Both the position numbers and the translations under genes were made by a program. This document shows, piece after piece, positions 51,624 through 63,000 of a stretch of DNA of 64,000 nucleotides; the stretch's first letter is position 1, and each line of letters opens with the position of its first letter. Source of the stretch: Lateolabrax maculatus (taxonomy: Eukaryota > Chordata > Actinopteri > Acropomatiformes > Lateolabracidae). A model generated the notes under the pieces. The model made no database searches. It saw only the letters and a program-made list of their open reading frames with translations, and had not been told where the DNA came from. The stretch is taken from NCBI GenBank assembly GCA_031216445.1, contig CM062204.1:13198501-13262500 (forward strand), written 5' to 3'.

Positions 51624-54025
51624 CTATAAGTTTATCATCATCTGAGCCACCGCCAGCAGTGTTAGTGAAAAGACTACCAATGAGCCCATTGTGGGCTGAG
51701 GAGGACTGCTTGATGTTGATGGTGATGATGTTGACTCTGAAATATTATAAAAAGCAGAGGTATTAGTCAGTAAAATTATCTGGACTGAAAGTAATTCCAC
51801 AAGTTGAAATTCTAGGCTTAAAAGAAAGGATTACAAATATGACATTGTAACATTCATTTCACTATTTAATATAAAGAGAATTTTGACTTTTAAGTCTCCA
51901 ATAACTTACGTGCAGAAACGCTGCCTTGTACAATGTTCAGGGTGGTGTTGGTAAGTCCACTGCTGAATTGTGCAGTTGCACTGCTTGCTGAAGGAACTGA
52001 ACTTTTATCTTTGAACACAAGGGTCATGTTAACCTTCACTGATCCGCTCCTACAGTGACAAAGAGAGAATGCAATACTTTTTAAAAGCAAGTGACTGGCA
52101 AACGTCTAGCAAAAATCTTAGTCAGTGATTGAAATGTTGTCTTACGTGAATGCATTAACGATGGAGCGAAGGAAAGATGATCCATAGAGCGATTTACCCA
52201 CTTTGTTTACCTGAAAGACAACTTTACTGTCATTTGCAATTAAGAATACAACAAACAGCTTACCACAAATGCACAATTTCCCTAATTGCCTGACAGGTAC
52301 ATTGGTAAAGACCCCTAACCCCTTTGAAGACAGTTGAGAGGTGAGCACCACTGGGATCGGGGATCTTGGCTCAACCTCACTTTAGGAGATGTTGCTAAAT
52401 TGCAGCCAGTAAGAACAGAAAAAGAAACACCTTCTAATATGGTGGAATAATCACTGTGGTAATTATGGAAATTCATGTTTGAATTTCTTAAAATGTATTT
52501 AAATACAGCAAAAAATGTAAATAGTAGGACAAAAATCTGATTATTTCTCTGGGATGATATCCAGTCTTTCCTAGAATTCTTGAGCATGGAGAGCCATAAG
52601 TTAATGTGTTTTGTTCTGTTTGGATGCTACAAAATCTTGTACGATAGCTTAGCCTGCATTATCTGCATTTTGTTTCAAAATCAAAGAAGGGTTACCAGAT
52701 TTATTTACTAAAATATTAAGTAAATAAAAAATAAATAAGAAATTAAGCGAATAACATGAATTACAAGAATAATATTGGCTATTTTTGTTTCCCACTGAAA
52801 TGTATATGGACGGACTGAATGGTCAATCTACATCAATGCAAAAATGTTAGAAACATGAGTGTTTTTTTTATTTAGTGTGAATGCTGATTAGATTTATTTC
52901 CCAAAATGCAATAGTTGCTGAATATTTTAAAGTTTCAGAGACTTCCTCAGTCAAATTTAGAAGATGCTTCTCTGTCTACTGATGCCCATGGAACATTTTT
53001 GTTACAAAGTAAAATCTCTATTCATTTGCAGATTTTGTTTTTAGAAGCATATATAGTGCATAGACATCTTACCTCTTTAACCACTAATGCAGATAAAGTC
53101 TTGAATGCTGTTGAGGATGAGTCGGACAGATCTGATGTAAATGTTTGGTTGAGACTAAACTGAAGACCCAAGGTTCCCTCACTGGAAGTAGCAGGATTTG
53201 TTGATGCAGTAGTGGTTGAAGCAGTTGGTGCTGCAGTAGGTCCAGCTGTAGCGTTGGGAGCTGCAGTAGGTCCAGCTGTAGCGTTGGGAGCTGCAGTAGG
53301 GCCAGCTGTAACATGGGGAGCTGCAGTAGGTCCAGCTGTAGCATTGGGAGCTGCAGTAGGTCCAGCTGTAGCGTTGGGAGCTGCAGTAGGGCCAGCTGTA
53401 ACATGGGGAGCTGCAGTAGGTCCAGCTGTAGCATTGGGAGCTGCAGTAGGTCCAGCTGTAGCGTTGGGAGCTGCAGTAGGGCCAGCTGTAGCGTTAGGGG
53501 CAGCAGTCGGAGCAGCTGTAACATGGGGAGCTGCAGTAGGTCCAGCTGTAGCATTGGGAGCTGCAGTAGGTCCAGCTGTAGCGTTGGGAGCTGCAGTAGG
53601 GCCAGCTGTAGCGTTAGGGGCAGCAGTCGGAGCAGCTGTAACATGGGGAGCTGCAGTAGGTCCAGCTGTAGCATTGGGAGCTGCAGTAGGGCCAGCTGTA
53701 GCGTTAGGGGCAGCAGTCGGAGCAGCTGTAACATGGGGAGCTGTAGTAGGTCCAGCTGTAGCATTGGGAGCTGCAGTAGGTCCAGCTGTAGCGTTGGGAG
53801 CTGCAGTAGGGCCAGCTGTAGCGTTAGGGGCAGCAGTCGGAGCAGCTGTAACATGGGGAGCTGCAGTAGGTCCAGCTGTAGCATTGGGAGCTGCAGTAGG
53901 TCCAGCTGTAGCGTTAGGGGCAGCAGTTGGAGCAGCTGTAACGTTGGGCGCTGCAGTAGGTCCAGCTGTAGCATTGGTGGCAGTGGTTGGAGCAGCTGTA
54001 GGTGCGGCTGTTGGAGTACTAGTTC
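51624..54025 (-). CDS. Mucin module 5: decapeptide array, SEA5 and GPI-type tail
   Basis: Exons: 53,073-54,025 (decapeptide array plus first third of SEA), 52,146-52,210, 51,910-52,049 and terminal 51,624-51,736. The array repeats P-T-A-A-P-N-A-T-A-G with a P-H-V-T variant. SEA5 has L-G-L-Q-F-S-L-N-Q-T-F-T, then G-S-V-K-V (52,031-52,045) instead of G-S-V-V-V. The last exon encodes a Ser/Thr/Pro stretch followed by the hydrophobic L-V-V-F-S-L-T-L-L-A-V-A and ends six residues later at TAG. With no basic stop-transfer or cytoplasmic tail, this fits a GPI-attachment signal; a very short tail anchor is the alternative. Confidence 0.85.
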
Positions 54026-57000
54026 CTGTACCAAAAAAATCAGATTGTTGTAGCATTTGCAGGCGCTTTCGGAGCAGTAATAAATGCAGCTCTACATACT
54101 GTATTTCATAATAATGATAAAAACAAAACATATAAAACTACTCTTACTTCTTGCAACAATGGTTGATACATTCACTGGAAGGGAGAAGTTGGAACTGCTG
54201 GACACTGCTTCCACCAGAACATTTGCCACAGCAGTAGTTTCTGGCACTGAGCTGGCATTATTAAATACCAGTTCAGAATCTACCACGACTGAACCTTCAC
54301 TGTAGGAGAAATTATTATTATAGTTACTTTTGTCTAGTATTTGTGACACCTCATATCAAATTATGATACACTGCAGATATTTCAGGATGACAGAATCATT
54401 AATTAAGCAAATGAACAATCAGATAAAAAATACAAAAATACATACATTGCATTTCTTGCATGCACCCATGTCCTAAAAACATCACTTTACACTTACGCTT
54501 CTAAATACCTAGCTATTGATAGCTTACACTTAAATTGCTGACAAAATTTCAATTAACAGTGCCCTCCATACAGCTTTAATAAAATATTATTACATTATTA
54601 TTTTTATCTCAAATGTTAGATAAAGAGTAATGTCATATACCTGAAAGAGTTGATCACAGATCGAAGGAAACGGCTTCCATATTTTGATTTATAGAGCTCA
54701 TCAAGCTGGAGAAATGAAATTGAAAAACAGTTAAAGTAATATGTAAAATAAGATGAGATGAGAGATAGGAGAGAATTGCAATTACAACACTATTATATAA
54801 TTTTGGTTATTCATTCCACGTTTTTATTTCATACTTGCAAAATCCATGTCTGCATGGTCTATCTGTATACTCATTATACTTTTATATAATACTGTACCCA
54901 AAAGATTTGCCAAAATATGTCTACACAGCCTACTTTTTTCATATATCACTTAGTCCTTTATGCAACAAGCTTATGCTGCAGGATCAGTTGAAAGGGTTCC
55001 TTTCAACTTTCCTTCCCCTGTGAAGACATCTTACCATTGCAATTAAAATTGACTCTGTTCTCTGTGAAAGATTAACATCTTTAACAGCCACTAGATTTTG
55101 GGTTGCATATACTATAATATGAACCTTCACTTGGCCAGTGCAAAATCCTGCACATATATGGTAACTGGTACATAATTATGCAGATTTGTTTTTTCTAAAC
55201 ATACAAATATGTTGATATGTGTTGTTCAATAATTCACATTCATTATATATTTTATTTAGCGTGACATTTAAAAGGATAACAAGAAACATAAGTGTACTTA
55301 CTGTTGCTTTTACTTTGTTTGCTAAATAATTGAACTCTTGAGAGGATTTGTTTGCAAGTTGTGATGTAAAGTTTTGTTGCAACTTAAATCCCAATGTGAT
55401 TTTCGATTCTGCTGATGGTGCAGCTGTTGTTGTAGCTGGAGCACCAGTTGTGACAACTGGTTGTGCTGATGTTAAATTCACTGGTGGGGAGGTTGCATTG
55501 CCTAGAAAATGAGCAAGTTTAAATTTTATAAGCTGCAGTACAAATAATACATGTCTTGGTGTTAACATTATATTACCTATACAAACACAGTTTTGTTTAC
55601 TGAGTAAAATCAACTGTTAGGAATGTATTAAGTGTTGGAGACTTTCCATTACCTGGCGGTGACATGGTGGAGATTGGTTGGACTGAGGTTGTGTTGATTG
55701 GTGGAGAGGTCATGTTGACTGGTGGTGAGGTTGGGTTGAGTGGTGGTGAGGTTGCATTGAGTGGTGGTGAGGTCATATTGACTGGTGGTGAGGTTGTGTT
55801 GACTGGTGGTGAGGTTGGGTTGAGTGGTGGTGAGGTTGCATTGAGTGGGGGTGAGGTCATGTTGACTGATGGTGAGGTTGTGTTGACTGGTGGTGAGGTT
55901 GCGTTGAGTGGTGGTGAGGTCATATTGACTGGTGGTGAGGTTGTGTTGACTGGTGGTGAGGTTGCGTTGAGTGGTGGTGAGGTTGCATTGAGTGGGGGTG
56001 AGGTCATGTTGACTGGTGGTGAGGTTGCGTTGAGTGGGGGTGAGGTCATGTTGACTGGTGGTGAGGTTGCGTTGAGTGGTGGTGAGGTCATGTTTACCGG
56101 TGGTGAAGTTGCGTTGAGTGGTGGTGAGGTTGCATTGAGTGGGGGTGAGGTCATGTTGACTGGTGGTGAGGTTGCGTTGAGTGGTGGTGAGGTCATGTTT
56201 ACCGGTGGTGAAGTTGCGTTGAGTGGTGGTGAGGTTGCATTGAGTGGGGGTGAGGTCATGTTGACTGGTGGTGAGGTTGCGTTGAGTGGTGGTGAGGTCA
56301 TGTTGACTGGTGGTGAGGTTGCATTGAGTGGCGGTGAGGTTGCATTGAGTGGCGGTGAGGTTGCATTGAGTGGGGGTGAGGTCATGTTGACTGATGGTGA
56401 GGTCATGTTGACTGGTGCTGAGGTTGCGTTGAGTGGTGGTGAGGTCATGTTGACTGGTGGTGAGGTTGCGTTGAGTGGTGGTGAGGTCATGTTGACTGGT
56501 GGTGAGGTTGCGTTGAGTGGTGGTGAGGTCATGTTGACTGGTGGTGAGGTTGCGTTGAGTGGTGGTGAGGTCATGTTGACTGGTGGTGAGGTTGCGTTGA
56601 GTGGTGTGACTGGTGGTGAGGTTGCGTTGAGTGGTGGTGAGGTCATGTTAACTGGTGGTGAGGTTGCGTTGAGTGGTGTGACTGGTGGTGAGGTTGCGTT
56701 GAGTGGTGGTGAGGTCATGTTGACAGGTGGGGAAGTTGCATTGACTGGTGGTACAATTGTTTTGATTAAGTTAATTAAATTAAACATTTTCCCTCACAAA
56801 TGATCAATGTCTATACCACTGATAGCTTTAATGCAGAATATTTCCTATCACATATTTCATACAGTAGTGGTGTTTAAGTTGTTGAGTCCTGTTATTCCAT
56901 CAACTGAAAGTTGTGATTAGATACTGATGTCACTTGTCACTACCAGAAATTAGATTGTCATGACAGCAAGTTACACTCAACTGTAATAATTACATTTTGA

Positions 57001-60000
57001 TTGTGTTGAGTAATGATAAGTGACCGTATTTGATCTGTTAAACTGAATAAAATTAAAATTCCACGGACTGGTTGTGTCATGATATTACCTGGGGAGGGAG
57101 TTGTATTCATCAGTGTTGAAGGTGCAATGGTGGCTGGGGCTTGAGTGGGTGCCAGCACAACTGAAAATAGCAATTATTAAATAAGTGATCTTTTAAATAT
57201 ATTCTGGTCATCATGTATTCAGAATGTGTTTTCAATAATCATGTACAAAATTTGGCACTTAATAATGAAATAATGTCTTATGTCTTACCAGCTGTAGTAA
57301 TAGATGATGTGTTGACACTGAGGGAAAAATTGGAGCTGGAAGCAGCAGTCACCAAAGTTTCAGCTGCAGAACTGGCATTTGGTAGTGTAGTCACATTATT
57401 GAATATGAGCTCAGCATCTACCACAACGGATCCTTGACTGTAACAGAAATGATTTTGAAAAGTCATATCTTAACGCTGTAATTTGTTTGGTTAGTGTGGC
57501 CATTGTTGTTTAACCAAGGTTCAATGACAAGGATGACTCATATATTTATGAACAAAATAACTATTCAAATCGGTTCATAAAAATCAACATGATACAGGCA
57601 AATGAAAACAAAGTACAACATTCCTCACTTTACTTATTAATAACCAAAGAAAAATCAATACATTAGCAAACAAGTATAAACTACATTTTAAAAAATGTAA
57701 TAGCGAGCAATGTTTTATACCTGAAGCCGTTGAGGACAGTTCGATTGAAGCTAGCTCCATATTTTTGTGAATAGACTGTGTTGAGCTGTGAATGAATTTG
57801 TTTTTTAAAAATTATAACATTTTAGAACACATATGAGGCAAGAAAGTTCCTATTAACAACAACTATTTCATCCTTTTCTATACTCTTCTTTTTTATTTCA
57901 TGTTCATTCATGCATGATCATTACTGTTTGAAAACAGGTTGTATTTCCTATGTTCAGTCATGGTTATTTGTTTCTGCCATATTCTAGCCATGTTTTGTCT
58001 TTAAAAATGCTTGTAGGTGTGAATGTGAAAACTTAATATTCTGGTATGCCCATGTCTTACCATATCTCAACCTTGAATATTAATAATAAAATACAGTGTG
58101 CAATGTTAAACCTACTGCATATGCACAGTTCTGAATTGTATTTGTTCATTATATTTCTGTGTATGTCTTCTATATGCTATTACCTGCTATTACTTGCTAC
58201 ACTGTCTTGCCAACTCATTCCAACTACAAGATTGAAAGTTCATCTATTTCAGACTCTTGTTTAGGACTTAAGTAAACAGCATATCTTTAAATTCTGTCAT
58301 CTTAATTTCTCACACATTATCCCCCCCCCCCCCCAAAAAAAAAAAAAAAACAATACAAGAGACAAACAAATAATAACAACAACTGTAGAATATATATGAA
58401 CCTACCGCTGTGGTTACTTGGTCTTTTAATTGCTTGAACTCTGGTGAGGATTTGTTTGTAAGCTGTGGCGTAAAAGTTTGCTTCATCTTAAATCCCAACT
58501 TAATTTTTGGTTCTGGCAGTGGGGCAGCTGTTGTGGTTGTAGCTGGAGCACCATTAGTTGTGATGGGTGGTGAGGTCATGCTGAGTGGTGCTGAGGTTGC
58601 GTTGAGTGGTGGTGAGGTTGCATTAAGTGGGGGTGAGGTCATGTTGACTGATGGTGAGGTCATGTTGACTGGTGGTGAGGTTGCGTTGAGTGGTGGTGAG
58701 GTCATGTTGACTGGTGGTGAGGTTGCGTTGAGTGGTGGTGAGGTCATGTTGACTGGTGGTGAGGTTGCGTTGAGTGGGGGTGAGGTCATGTTGACAAGTG
58801 GTGAGGTTGCATTGAGTGGCGGTGAGGTTGCGTTGAGTGGTGGTGAGGTCATGTTGACTGATGGTGAGGTTGCGTTGAGTGGGGGTGAGGTCATGTTGAC
58901 TGGTGGTGAGGTTGCGTTGAGTGGTGGTGAGGTCATGTTGACTGGTGGTGAGGTTGCGTTGAGTGGGGGTGAGGTCATGTTGACTGGTGGTGAGGTTGCG
59001 TTGAGTGGTGGTGAGGTCATGTTGACTGGTGGTGAGGTTGCGTTGAGTGGGGGTGAGGTCATGTTGATTGGTGGTGAGGTTGCATTGAGTGGTGGTGAGG
59101 TCATGTTGACTGGTGGTGAGGTTGCGTTGAGTGGGGGTGAGGTCATGTTGACTGGTGGTGAGGTTGCATTGAGTGGTGGTGAGGTTGCGTTGAGTGGGGG
59201 TGAGGTCATGTTGACTGGTGGTGAGGTTGCGTTGAGTGAGGGTGAGGTCATGTTGACTGGTGGTGAGGTTGCGTTGAGTGGTGGTGAGGTCATGTTGACT
59301 GGTGGTGAGGTTGCGTTGAGTGGTGGTGAGGTCATGTTGACTGGTGGTGAGGTTGCGTTGAGTGGTGGTGAGGTCATGTTGACTGGTGGTGAGGTTGCGT
59401 TGAGTGGTGTGACTGGTGGTGAGGTTGCGTTGAGTGGTGGTGAGGTCATGTTGACAGGTGGGGAAGTTGCATTGACTGGTGGTACAATTGTTTTGATTAA
59501 GTTAATTAAATTAAACATTTTCCCTAACAAATGATCAATGTCTATACCACTGATAGCTTTAATGCAGAATATTTCCAATCACATATTTCATACAGTAGTG
59601 GTTTTTAAGTTGTTGAGTCCTGTTATTCCATCAACTGAAAGTTGTGATAAGATACTTATTTAACTTGTCACTACCAGAAATAAGATTGTCATGACAGTAG
59701 TAACACTCAACCGTAATAATTACATTTTAATTTTGTTGAGTAATGATTAAGTGACCGTATTTGATCTGTTAAACTGAATAAAATTAAAATTCCACAGACT
59801 GGTTGTGTCATGATATTACCTGGGGAGGGAGTTGTATTCATCAGTGTTGAAGGTTCAATGGTGGCTGGGGCTTGAGTGGGTGCCAGCACAACTGAAAATA
59901 GCAATTATAAAATAAGTGATCTGTTGTCTTTTAAATATATTCTGGTCATCATGTATTCAGAATGTGTTTTCAATAATCATGTACAAAATTTGGCACTTAA

Positions 60001-63000
60001 TAATGAATGTCTTATATAAATAATGTCTTATGTCTTACCAGTTGTAGTAATAGATGATGTGTTGACACTGAGGGAAAAATTGGAGCTGGAAACAGCAGTC
60101 ACCAAAGTTTCAGCTGCAGAACTGGCATTTGGTAGTGTAGTCACATTATTGAATATGAGCTCAGCATCTACCACAACGGATCCTTGACTGTAACAGAAAT
60201 GTTTTTGAAAAGTCATATTTTAATGCTGTAATTTGTTTGGTTATTGTGGCCATTGTTGTTTAACCAAGGTTCAATGACAAGGATGACTCATATATTTATG
60301 AATAAAATAACTATTCAAATCGGTTCATAAAAATCAACAGGATACAGGCAAATGAAAACAAAGTTCAACATTCCTCACTTTACTTATTAATAACCAAAGA
60401 AAAATCAATAACAAGCAATGTTTTATACCTGAAGCCGTTGAGGACAGTTCGATTGAAGCTAGCTCCATATTTTTGTGAATAGACTGCGTTGAGCTGTGAA
60501 TGAATTTGTTTTTTAAAAATTATAAAATTTCAGAACATGAGGCAAGAAAGTTCCCATTAACAACAACTATTTCATCCTTTTCTATACTTTTCTTTTTTAT
60601 TTCATGTTCATTTAGGCATGATCATTACTGTTTGAAAACAGGTTGTATTTTTTCACATTTTAAATAAAAGCTATTTTTATATTTCTGTGTATGTATTCTA
60701 TATGCTATTACCTGCTATTACTTGCTACAGTGTCTTGCCAACTCATTCCAACTACAAGATTGAAAGTTGATCTATTTGAGACTCTTGTTTAAGAGTTAAG
60801 CTAACAGCATATTTTTAAGTTCCATCAATAAAGTTTCTCATGCATTATTTGGAACCTCATATAAAGACAAACAATAAAAACAACAATAGAATAGATATGA
60901 ACTCACCGTTGTGGTTACTTGGTCTTTTAATTGCTTGAACTCTGGTGAGGATTTGTTTGTAAGCTGTGGCGTAAAAGTTTGCGTCATCTTAAATCCCAAC
61001 TTAATTTTTGGTTCTGGCAGTGGGGCAGCTGTTGTGGTTGTAGCTGGAGCACCATTAGTTGTGATGGGTGGTGAGGTCATGCTGACTGGTGGTGAGGTTG
61101 CGTTGAGTGGTGGTGAGGTTGCATTGAGTGGGGGTGAGGTCATGTTGACTGATGGTGAGGTCATGTTGACTGGTGGTAAGGTTGCGTTGAGTGGGGGTGA
61201 GGTCATGTTGACTGGTGGTGAGGTTGCGTTGAGTGAGGGTGAGGTCATGTTGACTGGTGGTGAGGTTGCGTTGAGTGGTGGTGAGGTCATGTTGACTGGT
61301 GGTGAGGTTGCGTTGAGTGGTGGTGAGGTCATGTTGACTGGTGGTGAGGTTGCGTTGAGTGGTGGTGAGGTCATGTTGACTGGTGGTGAGGTTGCGTTGA
61401 GTGGGGGTGAGGTCATGTTGACTGGTGGTGAGGTTGCATTGAGTGGTGGTGAGGTTGCGTTGAGTGGTGGTGAGGTCATGTTGACTGGTGGTGAGGTTGC
61501 ATTGAGTGGTGGTGAGGTTGCGTTGAGTGGTGGTGAGGTCATGTTGACTGGTGGTGAGGTTGTGTTGAGTGGGGGTGAGGTCATGTTGACTGGTGGTGAG
61601 GTTGCGTTGAGTGGGGGTGAGGTCATGTTGACTGGTGGTGAGGTTGCATTGAGTGATGGTGAGGTCATGTTGACTGGTGGTGAGGTTGCATTGAGTGGCG
61701 GTGAGGTTGCGTTGAGTGGGGGTGAGGTCATGTTGACTGGTGGTGAGGTTGCGTTGAGTGGTGGTGAGGTCATGTTGACTGGTGGTGAGGTTGCGTTGAG
61801 TAGTGTGACTGGTGGTGAGGTTGCGTTGAGTGGGGGTGAGGTCATGTTGACAGGTGGGGAAGTTGCATTGACTGGTGGTACAATTGTTTTGATTAAGTTA
61901 ATTAAATTAAACATTTTCCCTAACAAATGATCAATGTCTATACCACTGATAGCTTTAATGCAGAATATTTCCAAACACATATTTCATACAGTAGTGGTGT
62001 TTAAGTTGTTGAGTCCTGTTATTCCATCAACTGAAAGTTGTGATAAGATACTTATTTAACTTGTCACTACCAGAAATAAGATTGTCATGACAGTAGTAAC
62101 ACTCAACCGTAATAATTACATTTTAATTTTGTTGAGTAATGATTAAGTGACCGTATTTGATCTGTTAAACTGAATAAAATTAAAATTCCACAGACTGGTT
62201 GTGTCATGATATTACCTGGGGAGGGAGTTGTATTCATCAGTGTTGAAGGTTCAATGGTGGCTGGGGCTTGAGTGGGTGCCAGCACAACTGAAAATAGCAA
62301 TTATAAAATAAGTGATCTGTTGTCTTTTAAATATATTCTGGTCATCATGTATTCAGAATGTGTTTTCAATAATCATGTACAAAATTTGGCACTTAATAAT
62401 GAATGTCTTATATAAATAATGTCTTATGTCTTACCAGTTGTAGTAATAGCTGATGTGTTGACACTGAGGGAAAAATTGGAGCTGGAAACAGCAGTCACCA
62501 AAGTTTCAGCTGCAGAACTGGCATTTGGTAGTGTAGTCACATTATTGAATATGAGCTCAGCATCTACCACAACGGATCCTTGACTGTAACAGAAATGTTT
62601 TTGAAAAGTCATATTTTAATGCTGTAATTTGTTTGGTTATTGTGGCCATTGTTGTTTAACCAAGGTTCAATGACAAGGATGACTCATATATTTATGAATA
62701 AAATAACTATTCAAATCGGTTCATAAAAATCAACAGGATACAGGCAAATGAAAACAAAGTTCAACATTCCTCACTTTACTTATTAATAACCAAAGAAAAA
62801 TCAATAACAAGCAATGTTTTATACCTGAAGCCGTTGAGGACAGTTCGATTGAAGCTAGCTCCATATTTTTGTGAATAGACTGCGTTGAGCTGTGAATGAA
62901 TTTGTTTTTTAAAAATTATAAAATTTCAGAACATGAGGCAAGAAAGTTCCCATTAACAACAACTATTTCATCCTTTTCTATACTTTTCTTTTTTATTTCA

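Noticed and set aside
53215..54010. Possible antifreeze glycoprotein, because of repeated T-A-A
   Set aside because: Antifreeze glycoproteins are Thr-Ala-Ala/Pro tripeptide polyproteins with cleavable spacers. Here the unit is ten residues with an N-A-T sequon and the array runs into a SEA domain.
55697..61871. Possible CRISPR-like regular repeats
   Set aside because: No unique spacers or cas genes; the units are coding, contiguous and eukaryotic.
53212..61930. Plus-strand open frames of 246-379 codons across the mucin arrays (G-G-E-V-x-L-S type and others)
   Set aside because: They are mirror frames of repeat DNA. Only the minus strand joins to SEA exons with consensus splice sites.
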